The notes: generated by a model from the sequence alone, not told the origin. DNA of 64,000 nt from Clostridia bacterium (GCA_017509785.1 JAFWOT010000014.1:149728-213727), one strand, 5' to 3'. Numbered from the stretch's first letter, positions 44,351 through 53,657 are shown. A program made the numbers and translations.

Positions 44351-45382
44351 TTATTTCAACAGAAACGGAGGATATTCCTCCAAATCTCCACGCAGGTACC
44401 GTGCCAGCAGCTGCGCCTGCACATAGGGAACAAGCCCCAACGAGACCTTCTCGCCGAGATAAGGATGTGTAACGACCTCCCTTTTCTTTTCCTGCCATGA
44501 GGCGAGCAGCGACTTGCGGGCGTCATCTTTTATCATCACAGCCCCGCTTTCCGTTTTAATAAAATCACTCGCTTTGATCATACGGTTGTTTATCAGCGTA
44601 AGAACGAACCTATCTGCAAGACAAGGGCGCAATTCCTCCATAAGGTCAAGAGCAAGCGAGTGCCGACCAGGTCTGTCGGTATGCATAAATCCGACAAAGC
44701 TGTCAAGCCCATTTGCCTCCAGCGCGTTGGTACAAGCACCCGCAAGAAGCATATAGACATATGAAAGAAGTGCGTTTACATTATCGAGAGGGGGTCTTCG
44801 GCTTCTGACTGTATAATAAAAGCTTTCTTTATCGAGCAGTATCAGCTCGTCAAAAACGGAGTAATAGCCGCTTGCCGCATCGCCCTCAAGTCCGCGAAGC
44901 TCCTCTATGCTTTGTGCATCACGCAGTTTACGCATAGATCCTTTAAGCGAATTCGAGACCGTTTTCAGTCTGTCTGCATCGATCCTCATGCCGTGATCCC
45001 GTATCGCGCGCTCAATATTACGGCGGCAGTTGTAGACCTTGCCGATCAGCATTGACGATGCGATGGCCACGCTTTCTTTTTCTCTGTCCGCTGTGCGGTA
45101 TTGCTCCCTGCGAAGATAAACGTTGCCGTTGCTTTCTCCGACTGCCCTTGCGAGGAATCTGCCGTTCGGCGTGCAAAAGCTGAGGCTGACGCCTCTTTCA
45201 GCACATGCGCCCATCAATGCGGGGCTGGCTCCGGCATATGCAAATGTGATGATCGCTTCCAGAGTGTGAAGCGGAAAGCGGGCAGCGATCTCGTCACCCT
45301 TTCTTATGATCACGTTCTCGCCGTCCAGGGCAAGGTACGAATCTTCGGAGGTTATATATAACGTGTTCAGCAATCTTCGCAT
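44351..45382 (-). CDS. cas1: Cas1 integrase
   Basis: A 343-aa protein from ATG 45382 (MRRLLNTLYITSEDSYLALD), overlapping cas4 by 16 bp; the frame open to 45439 only adds Cas4-overlapping sequence. Conserved catalytic blocks are seen: the Glu region LDNVNALLSYVYMLLAG, the GLDSFVGFMHTDRPGRHSLA His and the LDLMEELRPCLADRFVL acidic residues. It looks complete, so spacer acquisition may still work. Confidence 0.96.
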   Translation of the reverse strand: MRRLLNTLYITSEDSYLALDGENVIIRKGDEIAARFPLHTLEAIITFAYAGASPALMGACAERGVSLSFCTPNGRFLARAVGESNGNVYLRREQYRTADREKESVAIASSMLIGKVYNCRRNIERAIRDHGMRIDADRLKTVSNSLKGSMRKLRDAQSIEELRGLEGDAASGYYSVFDELILLDKESFYYTVRSRRPPLDNVNALLSYVYMLLAGACTNALEANGLDSFVGFMHTDRPGRHSLALDLMEELRPCLADRFVLTLINNRMIKASDFIKTESGAVMIKDDARKSLLASWQEKKREVVTHPYLGEKVSLGLVPYVQAQLLARYLRGDLEEYPPFLLK

Positions 45383-46023
45383 ATAGCTGCCTCCACATAT
45401 TTCGCAACGGATCTCACTTTCATCAGCTTGGGCAAGCAAAGCTCGTTCAGCGAACAGCTCCTGCAGTACGCCCCCGTCTTGACCTTTGGCGTGTATGCTC
45501 TTGCATAAAGCTCGTGCATTTCCGAAAAAGCACGCGTGACCTTATCACGAAGCTCGTCCGAAAAAGACACTGTCTCCCTTCTTCTCGTTTCACCATAGAA
45601 CAACGCGCCTTCCCGAATATCGATCGAGAGCATCTCTTCCAGACACATTGCCTGAGCGCAGAGTTGGGCGCGATCCGCGTCATTCACCATCGACGAGCCA
45701 TGCTTATACTCTATCGGATAGGGAAGGTAAAGCCCCTCCCTATCCTCAAGGGGAATGCCGTTTGGCGATCCCCTGAACTCAACGACGTCACATTGACCGA
45801 TGATCCCCAGACTTGACGAGTGGACTCGCAAACCGCGAACGATAAGCTTGTCGCCTCGTTTTTCTCTTTCTTCGGAATGTGCCCTCTCATGCATGATCCG
45901 GCCTTCGGCGGTCAGCACGTTTTCAGCCCATTGCTGCTCGATATGGATCAGCGCCCACTGCCGACGGCAAAACAGAAAATGCTGAAGGCCGGAGAGAGGG
46001 AGGTAGTTTTCTTCGCTGTACAT
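45367..46023 (-). CDS. cas4: Cas4 nuclease
   Basis: A 218-aa protein. Conserved Cys residues at LFCRRQWAL and at the C-terminal cluster YCRSCSLNELCLPK bind the Fe-S cluster; GQCDVVEFRG and YPIEYKHG carry the Asp and ExK nuclease residues. Cas4 trims prespacers and selects the PAM in I-C systems. It overlaps cas7 by 1 bp and cas1 by 16 bp. Confidence 0.96.
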   Translation of the reverse strand: MYSEENYLPLSGLQHFLFCRRQWALIHIEQQWAENVLTAEGRIMHERAHSEEREKRGDKLIVRGLRVHSSSLGIIGQCDVVEFRGSPNGIPLEDREGLYLPYPIEYKHGSSMVNDADRAQLCAQAMCLEEMLSIDIREGALFYGETRRRETVSFSDELRDKVTRAFSEMHELYARAYTPKVKTGAYCRSCSLNELCLPKLMKVRSVAKYVEAAICEDC

Positions 46024-46910
46024 CAGTTCTTCCTGATGATGCTGACTCCGGCCGGGAGCCTGCTCTCGTCTACCTCAACGGTATAGTCGGAATAGGAGCG
46101 CGGCGCGATCAACTCAGGATCCCTCGTAATACGAACAAGATCGAAAAGCTTATGCGCCGGCGCATTGCCGAGCTCGGAATCATGTTTGAAGATGATGAGC
46201 TCGCGCACCGCCATCATGCCCCTTGCCGCCGAACGATCATTCTCGAACATATTGAGTATGGCATCCCAGAGCAGTTCAAGATCATCCTCGGAAAAGCCGG
46301 TGGTCTTGCGGGCAAGATTTGCGGAAACGAAGCCCTCGCAGCGATAGAGACCGTAAGGGAGGATGTATTTTCTTCCCATCTCGGTGCCCTTCTTTTCGGC
46401 GTCAGCTTCGGTTGTGATCGCGACTCGTGTTATGGTGACCTCCTGCGGAAGCACGGGATCCACGCTCCTTGCAAAACCAAGCTGAACGGGACCTCGAACC
46501 TGTCCGCAGTTGAGCGCGCCCTTTACAAATGTGGTCATTACAGCGCCGAAAGTGCGGATATCGTAGAAATTCTCGCACATATAGTCGCGAAGCTTGCGGT
46601 CGATATCCGGGTCGGTTTTTTTGAACTCCTTAAGCTTGTCGGGCGCGGCTCCGAAGTGCTCGCATGCCTCGGCGTCGCTCCTGTTGAGCGGTACGCCGTC
46701 CTTGATATAGATGCGATAGCCCGGTTCATCCTCACGGACGGTCTCAACATAGTTCCTGATCTTCCGCTTCAGACACACGTCGGTCACGAGTCCGAGGCCG
46801 GTCTCGGGATCGATGCGCGGCATGTTGCCGGCATCCGGATCACCGTTGGGGTTGCCGTTCTCAACGTCGAAAAGAATAATGAAATCGTAGCGGTTCTTGA
46901 TGGGTTCCAT
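46023..46910 (-). CDS. cas7: Cas7 (Csd2), type I-C backbone subunit
   Basis: A 295-aa protein: RYDFIILFDVENGNPNGDPD, MPRIDPETGLGLVTDVCLKR and the C-terminal YTVEVDESRLPAGVSIIRKN are hallmarks of Csd2. It coats crRNA in the I-C Cascade. Full length and apparently intact. It lies 1 bp after the cas8c remnant. Confidence 0.96.
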   Translation of the reverse strand: MEPIKNRYDFIILFDVENGNPNGDPDAGNMPRIDPETGLGLVTDVCLKRKIRNYVETVREDEPGYRIYIKDGVPLNRSDAEACEHFGAAPDKLKEFKKTDPDIDRKLRDYMCENFYDIRTFGAVMTTFVKGALNCGQVRGPVQLGFARSVDPVLPQEVTITRVAITTEADAEKKGTEMGRKYILPYGLYRCEGFVSANLARKTTGFSEDDLELLWDAILNMFENDRSAARGMMAVRELIIFKHDSELGNAPAHKLFDLVRITRDPELIAPRSYSDYTVEVDESRLPAGVSIIRKN

Positions 46911-46911
46911 A

Positions 46912-48182
46912 TCAGTTTTCCTCCTTCTTGGTAAAACGTTTTTGGGTTTGATGATAGTAGCCGAGATTGAACGAGCCCTGCTGGGGAAGGCTCAGTCTGA
47001 GCGGGAGCTCCTCGCCGAAGCGGTTTTTTATATCGCCGATCTGTCTGCCATAATAGACCCTTGAGCCTTCGTCGATCTTTCTCAGGTGCTTCTGGCACAG
47101 ATTGTCGAGCACGGGGAATATCGTTGCGGGCGTTGCAGCCGCTGAGCTGAAATACTTGTCCCGTATAGTCGTGTTGATACCGGGGTTTGCTTTTTGCTGA
47201 ACGGCTTCATAAACCGAAAACAGCCTGCCGAGGTTATAGGCAGTATTGGTGCTTGATTCATTAAGGCTCACGGTCAATACCTCCTTTGGACAGCCTTGAT
47301 TTTGATTTTTCAAATAATAAGCCTTGATTATCGCGGCTTTTATTCTTGATACGTCGTGTTCGGCTCTTATCCGAATCATGACGCTTTCTATAAGCGATGC
47401 AGGATAAGGGCCGCCGGAGAATATCGCTCTTGCAACAGCTCCGGAAAGGATCGGGCTTGCAGACTTATCGCGCGAATTCTGATTCACTGTCTCTGAAAGC
47501 AGTTTCCAAAGCGGAACGATCTCGAACTTATCAAATGAAGGTCTGTCTATCCTCATTCTTTCATGGTGGTCGTTGACATTCTTCATAAAGCTGCCGAAGC
47601 TGCCCTTCAAAAAGAATCTTACCGACAACCTTGAGGCGTTGGGCGAAAGGCCGAGAATGTAGAAAGTTCTGTCCGCCTCAACGTCGAGCTCTTTCACGGG
47701 AAGCCCTTTTGCAAGCCTTGCCACCGCCGATTGAAGCTGTTCATCCGTGAAGCCGCTGCTTTCGCTGTTACCGAAAAACGCAGCAAGTGAGAGCGCTCTG
47801 TACTGCGGTTCTGCGCCATCCGCCCAGAAGACTACGGTCGTATCGCCTATGTGCTGCACATAGTTCTTGTCTGCAAGCAGATGGTTCAGCGCCGCGGTAT
47901 AGGCAAAGGAAGCGTATTTCCCAACAGGAGCGTTGGCATTCTGCTCCTTATCGTAAGAGCAGAATGCAGGGGCGTTGAATGAAACTATCGACGCCCCCGA
48001 TGACTGTGCGCCGTTCACTCCCTTTATCTTGGGGTGGATCGGCTCATACGGGCCGTATTCGCCGGTCACAAGGCACTGCAGCACTTCCCCCGCATTTGCT
48101 CCGTAGTGCTCATCCCAAGCTTTTTGAATGGATAGATCATCCGAAACAAAGCGACCGTTGAATCTGATAGTCAGATTGCAGC
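46912..48182 (-). pseudogene. cas8c: Cas8c (Csd1), N-terminally truncated by deletion
   Basis: About 420 residues of Csd1 remain, from CNLTIRFNGRFVSDDLSIQ to the C-terminus (GSFNLGYYHQTQKRFTK). Family members are about 570-600 aa, so about 150 N-terminal residues, including the PAM-sensing part, are gone. At 48182 the sequence passes straight into the cas3 frame, out of phase. The reading frame extends to 48258, but its first 25 or so codons are antiphase cas3 sequence, with no good ribosome site. Confidence 0.9.
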
Positions 48183-48184
48183 CC

Positions 48185-48970
48185 TTAGATAACCCGATCA
48201 AGTCCGTTCTTAACAGCGTGACTAAGAGCAAAGGCAAGCGAAGCGATTGTCTTTCCACCGCCAGTAGGAACAGTTAGTGTGTATAGTCCTCGGCTACATT
48301 CTCCTTTTTGGATGCAGCTCTTCAAAATGGAGCAGCGAAGGCGATTCAAATCGTTTCCCGGCGGAAACCATGGCTTAATAAACTCATTCAGCTTGTCGCG
48401 CAATGCAGTCATGCTTTCACCTTTCGAGCGCGCGCTCCGGTCGCCAAGCATGAAAGCTTCTGTGTCCAGATAATCCGCATCCACAAGACATGAGTAGAGC
48501 ATCCTTATCAGGAATGAATCTGTTATTCCATCCTTCGCGTAGCCTTTCGGCGGCGTGGTTCTGCGCGGCGCAAACGGAAGGCTGTATTTCGGAATACCGC
48601 CGCTTTGGCACGCTCTTCTAAGTCTGCCGATCATAGTTGGGCTGTCACTGCCATCCGTTAGGTTCCCGACATCCGGAAGGCCGCCATGATGACCGATTAT
48701 ACAGCAGGCAGCCCACAGCAGATCGAGCTTAGCACATTCAACAGCACCTGCAGTAGCGTGATCTACGATCCTTCCTCCAAGGAGTCTCCGCTGGAATTCT
48801 TCAGAGCATTTACCGACATCATGCATCGATCCAAGCGCTTCACCCTGCTCACGGCATCCAAATGCAGAGGCGAATTTTCCGCATAATGCCGCCGTACCCT
48901 CAAGATGCTCCTCCACAGTCTGTTTCCGCCCATCAGGCGAAATATGTGCAAGATATTTCTGTTCTTCCAT
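48185..48970 (-). pseudogene. cas3: Cas3, C-terminally truncated after Walker A
   Basis: 261 residues remain. The HD nuclease domain is present (TVEEHLEGTAALCGKFA, SMHDVGKCSEEF, IIGHHGGL). The helicase reaches only motif I (TVPTGGGKTIASLAFALSH) and stops at KNGLDRVI, where intact Cas3 continues with YVIPYTSII-like sequence. The TAA arises at the junction with cas8c. The start ATG overlaps the WYL stop as TAATG, so it is translationally coupled to the regulator. Without the helicase it should not degrade DNA processively. Confidence 0.92.
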
Positions 48971-49962
48971 TATACTTTCTTTACGCTTTCCATAGAGTTT
49001 TCCATTAGCGTACAGTACTCTTCCGCCGCCTTCCCCGGCCCCTCTATCCTCATTTTCCCTTCGAACTGGAACACCCAGCCGAAGAAGACATTGCTGACCT
49101 GAACGGGCACGCGGACTCGCAAGGTAGCGTCGTCGACTCGCTCGATCCTGGTATCCTCGCCGAACTTGTCGTAGACGCAGCCGAGGAGGGATTGATCGAA
49201 GCGCAGGGTCACCCGTGTGGTCGGGCCGCTGTGCATCTTGAACGCGGCCTTCACGTGGCTTTCCACGTCGGCGCGCATCCTGAGGGCTGTCTCACAGGCG
49301 TCGGCTTCCTCGGCCTCGACGGTGTCCATACGGTCGATGCGATATGTGGTCTTGGCGCGGTGCTTGGTGCTGTACGCGAGGAGGTAATAATTATCCTCAT
49401 GCATCACCATAGCGATCGGATCGACGACGTAGCGGGCCTTGTCCTTTCTGAACTGCTTCTCGCCGTTTTCGTCGAGATCGTAATAGAAAAACGAAACCTT
49501 CTTCTTTTTCAAAAGAGCGGTTTCGATGTTGAGAACGGCATAATAGACCTGTTCGTTTGTGTGCTTGCGCGTATTGAAGGTGACGAGGTTGCGGGTCAAG
49601 AGCTCCGCGCGGTTATTGCCGCCGAGGGCGGCGAGCTTTTCGATGAGCTCGTCGGACTTCTTATCCGTTATGAAGGCAGCCGCCTGTACGGCGTCGATCA
49701 ATATCTTGAGCTCGGACGTGCTGAATCCGCGCTCCGCGACATAGTACGCCTTGTTGTGCCCGACGAATCGGCTCATGACCTCATACCCGCACTCGTTGAG
49801 CATATCGATATCCATCGTGACCGTCCTGCGGTCGCAGCGTATGCCCATCTCCTCAAGCCTTTTGACGATCTCGTTCGTCGTCAAAGGATGCGCTTCATCG
49901 GTTTCCCGGCTCAGCATCTCCCACAGCTTCAGAAGCTTGATCTTTAAAAGAGTCGTGGTCAT
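48970..49962 (-). CDS. HTH-WYL transcriptional regulator (copy 2, heads the cas operon)
   Basis: A 330-aa protein with the same domain order as copy 1 (winged helix, WYL, WCX-like). There are about 13 substitutions over the first 305 residues; the last 20 or so residues differ entirely. ATG 49962 follows AAAGGAG. Its stop overlaps the cas3 start, so it is the first gene of the cas transcript. The high protein and DNA similarity, and the shared upstream region, indicate recent duplication or exchange between the two operons. Confidence 0.93.
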   Translation of the reverse strand: MTTTLLKIKLLKLWEMLSRETDEAHPLTTNEIVKRLEEMGIRCDRRTVTMDIDMLNECGYEVMSRFVGHNKAYYVAERGFSTSELKILIDAVQAAAFITDKKSDELIEKLAALGGNNRAELLTRNLVTFNTRKHTNEQVYYAVLNIETALLKKKKVSFFYYDLDENGEKQFRKDKARYVVDPIAMVMHEDNYYLLAYSTKHRAKTTYRIDRMDTVEAEEADACETALRMRADVESHVKAAFKMHSGPTTRVTLRFDQSLLGCVYDKFGEDTRIERVDDATLRVRVPVQVSNVFFGWVFQFEGKMRIEGPGKAAEEYCTLMENSMESVKKV

Positions 49963-49998
49963 GGCGTACTCCTTTAGTGACAGGTCTGTCTAAATGAT

Positions 49999-50027
49999 AT
50001 TGTATCATAGGCTCATGCCGATTTCAA
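49999..50027 (-). promoter_or_regulatory. Promoter of WYL copy 2 and the cas operon
   Basis: Minus strand TTGAAA (50027-50022), 17-bp spacer holding CGGCATG, and TACAAT (50004-49999). It matches the promoter of WYL copy 1 in geometry and sequence. Confidence 0.78.
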
Positions 50028-50093
50028 GGGGTAAGAGTCGATTATTGTTGCCTCTTCTGAGCGCTCATGACATTTCAACGGAAATCCGGCATG
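50014..50093. promoter_or_regulatory. Paired inverted half-sites, candidate WYL operator (copy 2)
   Basis: CATGCCG (50014-50020) and CGGCATG (50087-50093), offset 73 bp exactly as upstream of WYL copy 1. Sequence between the sites is more diverged than the sites themselves, except for GAGTCGATT and GACATTTCAAC blocks. Confidence 0.45.
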
Positions 50094-50553
50094 CAAATCA
50101 CTGCATTCCAGCGCAAACCTTTCTATGATCACTCTTATCTCCACGCTCCATCAACTCTCACGCTTTCCCATCTCAGGTATGGAACGGCTTGTTTGTGCTT
50201 TCCATTAAAGTCTCCGGCAAACAAATTTCCTGCGATATCTGCCTTCTCTTTGTGCGAGGGGAAATGGAAGCAAGCGATTTTTACATAATAATCAAGTGCT
50301 CTTTTGCTAAAAACCGCATATTTTCAGGGAAGGTCCTTCACACCGAATATCGCGGCTCCGGGACATATCCGCTTTATAGACCCGTTTCTTCGCAGCGTCT
50401 GCCTTTTGGCGTTATCGGCAGGGGGATTATCGGAGATCGCCAAAACTCATACTGACGGTATAGAAAATAAAATCCGAATGATATGAACGGTCTGTTCACT
50501 TTCCGCTCCGGATGCTGTATAATCATACCGGAAAACACAAAGGAGGCGGGCAA
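50094..50553. other. Intergenic stretch upstream of the XRE-TPR gene
   Basis: The left part (to about 50165) is homologous to 14483-14560 and ends in TCAACTCTCACGC, the left edge of the long repeat. After that no similarity to the putative RNA is seen. A promoter for the XRE-TPR gene lies at 50495-50523 (TTCACT, 17 bp, TATAAT). No gene is supported in between. Confidence 0.55.
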
Positions 50554-51621
50554 ATGAAGATGATGCTTGCGGAGAATATCCGCGCCTTCCGCAAGGAGCG
50601 GTCGCTGACGCAGGAGCAGCTTTCCGAAGCCTTGGGGGTGACCGCGGGCGCGGTATATAAATGGGAGGCGAAGCTTTCGATCCCGGAGCTGGAGATGATA
50701 ATCCAGATGGCCGACTTTTTCGACACCTCCGTGGACGTACTGCTCGGCTATCAAATAAAGGACAACCGCCTTGATGCGACGGTCGACCGTTTGCGGGAAT
50801 ACCGCCGCAGCAAGGATCGGGAAGGGCTTGCGGAAGCGAATAAGGCGCTCAAGAAGTATCCGCACTCATTCCGGATAGTCTCCGAAAGCGCGGCGCTTTA
50901 CAGCGCGTTCGGGTATGAGAGCGGGGACAAGGCCCTGTTTCACCGCGCGCTGGAGCTCCTGGAGCAATCCCGTCTGCTGCTGCCGCAGAATGAAGATCCG
51001 CAGATCTGCGAGCAGACGATCTGCGGAAGGATCGCGCGAACGTATCTGGGGCTTGGCGAAACGGACAAGGCCATAGAGCTTTGGAAGGCCAATAACGGGG
51101 ACGGAGTGTTCAGCCCCCTGATAGGTAACAGCCTGGCCCAAAGCGATCGCATCGAGGAAGCTATGCCGTTTCTTTCGGAGGCCCTGGCGAAGATACTCTC
51201 CGATCTTATCAGCACGGTCATCGGCTATATGAACGCATACTTAAAACGCGGCGATCACACTTCCTGCCAGGCGATCCTCGGCTGGACGACCGGGCTCCTG
51301 AACGGGCTGCGGGAAGACGGCAAGCCGAACTACTTCGACAGAGTCGGCGCCGTTTTGCTCTCCGCGCTTGCCGGATCGCAGTTCATTTCGGGGCAGCGTG
51401 ACAAGGCGCGCGATACCCTTATCAAAGCCAAAGAGCTTGCCGTGTTTTTCGACGCTTCACCCAGCTACGACGAAAGCGACGTCCGCTTTATCGATCGTAT
51501 TGAGGGCGCCAGCGCCCACGATGACATGGGGGCGACCGCAATGGACGGCGTCCGCAACGCCGTGAGCCAGTTCGACAGTGACGAATTCATCGCGCTTTGG
51601 AACGCGGTGAGCGAAGAATGA
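50554..51621 (+). CDS. XRE-family regulator with TPR-like C-terminal domain
   Basis: A 355-aa protein from ATG 50554 (AAAGGAGG 7-8 nt upstream); the 14-codon longer frame overlaps the promoter. Residues 5-60 are an XRE helix-turn-helix (LAENIRAFRKERSLTQEQLS, VTAGAVYKWE). The rest is helical and TPR-like (ARTYLGLGETDKAIELWKAN). Such Rgg/PlcR-like architectures often respond to peptides. It lies upstream of a small membrane peptide and an ABC exporter on the same strand, which it may control. Confidence 0.85.
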   Translation: MKMMLAENIRAFRKERSLTQEQLSEALGVTAGAVYKWEAKLSIPELEMIIQMADFFDTSVDVLLGYQIKDNRLDATVDRLREYRRSKDREGLAEANKALKKYPHSFRIVSESAALYSAFGYESGDKALFHRALELLEQSRLLLPQNEDPQICEQTICGRIARTYLGLGETDKAIELWKANNGDGVFSPLIGNSLAQSDRIEEAMPFLSEALAKILSDLISTVIGYMNAYLKRGDHTSCQAILGWTTGLLNGLREDGKPNYFDRVGAVLLSALAGSQFISGQRDKARDTLIKAKELAVFFDASPSYDESDVRFIDRIEGASAHDDMGATAMDGVRNAVSQFDSDEFIALWNAVSEE

Positions 51622-51687
51622 GCGCGGCGCGGCATTCGCCCGCCCTTATACATAATCAACAAGAACAGAAAAAAAGGAGATACAAAC

Positions 51688-51858
51688 ATGGAAGGCGACA
51701 AGAAAACCTTTGTGAAAAAAACCGTAAAAACCGGCATCACCTTTGGCAGCGCTCTGGCAATGGTCATCAGCTACACCGCGTGGCATTCCATTGGCTGGGC
51801 CATTTTCCACGGACTGCTCAGCTGGGCATACGTGCTCTACTACATCATCCGCTACTGA
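51688..51858 (+). CDS. 56-residue membrane peptide preceding the ABC exporter
   Basis: ATG 51688 with AAAAAGGAG 8 nt upstream; 56 residues, stop TGA 51856-51858. A basic N-terminus (EGDKKTFVKKTVKTG) is followed by a hydrophobic stretch rich in Trp and Tyr (FGSALAMVISYTAWHS, then AIFHGLLSWAYVLYYIIRY), probably two short membrane segments. The ABC exporter starts 24 bp downstream. It resembles small membrane proteins that accompany ABC exporters rather than a leader-type bacteriocin, since there is no double-Gly site. Confidence 0.75.
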   Translation: MEGDKKTFVKKTVKTGITFGSALAMVISYTAWHSIGWAIFHGLLSWAYVLYYIIRY

Positions 51859-51882
51859 CGAACGATAAGGGAGGTATATCCG

Positions 51883-53607
51883 ATGACGAAACAAGAGATC
51901 GGCGCGCTGCGGCGCCCGTTTATCAAAGAGCTGTTTCGGAACAACAAATTCAATCTGGCGATGACCGTGCTCGCGGCCTTTCTCGCCGCCGCGTCGGAGC
52001 TGGTGATATCCTGGCTCATCAAGGAGGTCGCCGACCTGATCTCCGGAGAATGCCCCTACGGTTTCGGCACGCTCCTGATCGTCGCGGGAGGCGCCTTCGC
52101 GCTGATTGGTCTGGGATGGATACTCGACAGGAAGTTCCTTTCCGAGTTCCGCGCAAAGGCGATGAAGCAGTATCGCGAATACGCCTTTGACCGGCTGATG
52201 GAAAAGGGCATTCAGGCCTTCTCCGGCGAGAACAGCTCGCTCTATATCTCCGCGCTCTCCAACGACGTGAACACTATAGAAACGGACTTTATCGGCAAGC
52301 TTCAGAGCACGATACAGGTCGGCGTCACGTTTGTCGGCGCGCTGGTGCTCATGATCTGGTACAGCCCGCTGCTGACGCTGATCGCCATCGGCTTCTCCCT
52401 GCTGCCGATCGTCGTCTCCGTTGTTCTGGGAAACAAGGCGGCGACAGCGGAAAAGAACGTCTCCGATCAAAAGGAGAGCTATACCGGCATGCTGAAGGAC
52501 GCGCTCACGGGCTTCTCCGTGATAAAGAGCTTCAAGGCGGAGAAAAGCATTGCAAAGCTGCACGATCACAGCAACGAGAGCGTCGCCGAGGCCTCTAAAA
52601 AGCGCACGAGGGTGAACGTGCTGGCAGGCTATTCCTCGGGCATTGCGGGAGGGATCCTGCAGTTCGGAGTTTTCTTTGTGGCCGCCGCGCTGGCGCTTTC
52701 GGGCAAGGGCGTTACGGCAGGTACCGCGATCGTGTTCGTTCAGCTTTTGAACTACGTACTGGGGCCCATCCAGACGTTCCCGACGTTCTACGCAGGCATG
52801 ATGTCGGCCTTCTCGCTGATCGACAAGCTGGCGCAGGCGCTGAACAGGCACGTTCCCGAAGAGGGCGGGCAGATCCCGCCGCGTCTTGACGAGGGGATCT
52901 CCGTCAGGGATCTTGCGTTTGCCTATGAGGAAGGAAAACCCGTTCTGCATGACGTGGACATGGAACTGCGCGCCGGCGGCTGCTACGCGCTCGTGGGCGG
53001 CTCCGGCAGCGGCAAATCGACGATACTGAACCTCCTGATGGCGTCCTCGAAAAACTACCGGGGCGAGATCCTCTACGACGGCAGGGAGCTCAAAACCGTT
53101 TCCGCCGGCTCGCTCTACGATCTCGTGTCCATCATTCAGCAGAACGTGTTCGTATTCAACAGCACCATCCGCGACAACATCACCATGTTCTCCGAATTCC
53201 CGGAGGAGGAGATCGGCCGCGCCGTGCGGCTTTCCGGTCTTAAAAAGCTCGTCGACGAAAAGGGCGCGGACTATCTCTGCGGCGAGAACGGCTCCGGCCT
53301 CTCCGGCGGCGAGCGGCAGCGCATCTCGATTGCAAGAGCGCTGCTTCGCAAGACCCCGGTCCTCTTCGTGGACGAGGCCACGGCAGCGCTCGACGCCGAG
53401 ACCTCCTTCGAGGTGCTGGACGCGATCCTGAAGCTCGAAGGCTACACCCGCGTCATCGTCACCCACGACCTTGACGAAAACGTCCTGCGCCGCTGCACCG
53501 GTCTGTTCGCTCTGAAGAACGGCGAGGTTTCGGAACAGGGGAGCTTTGACGATCTCATGGCGCGGAAGGGTTACTTCTATTCGCTGTTCACCGTCTCCCA
53601 AAGGTGA
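51883..53607 (+). CDS. ABC exporter, fused permease and ATPase
   Basis: A 574-aa protein: an ABC type-1 membrane domain with six predicted helices (about residues 20-310) and a C-terminal ATPase with Walker A GGSGSGKS, Q-loop IIQQNVFVFN, signature LSGGERQR, Walker B VLFVDEAT and H-loop VTHD. It acts as a homodimer or with a partner half-transporter not in the window. Substrate is unknown. ATG 51883 is preceded by GGGAGG. Position after the XRE-TPR gene and the membrane peptide suggests export of a peptide or lipid under that regulator. Confidence 0.92.
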   Translation: MTKQEIGALRRPFIKELFRNNKFNLAMTVLAAFLAAASELVISWLIKEVADLISGECPYGFGTLLIVAGGAFALIGLGWILDRKFLSEFRAKAMKQYREYAFDRLMEKGIQAFSGENSSLYISALSNDVNTIETDFIGKLQSTIQVGVTFVGALVLMIWYSPLLTLIAIGFSLLPIVVSVVLGNKAATAEKNVSDQKESYTGMLKDALTGFSVIKSFKAEKSIAKLHDHSNESVAEASKKRTRVNVLAGYSSGIAGGILQFGVFFVAAALALSGKGVTAGTAIVFVQLLNYVLGPIQTFPTFYAGMMSAFSLIDKLAQALNRHVPEEGGQIPPRLDEGISVRDLAFAYEEGKPVLHDVDMELRAGGCYALVGGSGSGKSTILNLLMASSKNYRGEILYDGRELKTVSAGSLYDLVSIIQQNVFVFNSTIRDNITMFSEFPEEEIGRAVRLSGLKKLVDEKGADYLCGENGSGLSGGERQRISIARALLRKTPVLFVDEATAALDAETSFEVLDAILKLEGYTRVIVTHDLDENVLRRCTGLFALKNGEVSEQGSFDDLMARKGYFYSLFTVSQR

Positions 53608-53614
53608 CCGGGTC

Positions 53615-53657
53615 CCGAACGCCGCTGCTTCCCCCCGCGTTCTTCGGCGGCGTTCGG
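53615..53657 (+). terminator. Stem-loop after the ABC exporter gene
   Basis: Perfect 11-bp arms CCGAACGCCGC (53615-53625) and GCGGCGTTCGG (53647-53657) around a 21-nt loop, 7 bp past the stop. What follows is CAAAAAACTTTT rather than a clean T-run, so termination may be weak. Confidence 0.5.

Noticed and set aside
44059..48970. Possible cas5 elsewhere in the locus
   Set aside because: All frames between cas2 and WYL are accounted for by cas2, cas1, cas4, cas7, truncated cas8c and truncated cas3; no Cas5-like sequence is seen.
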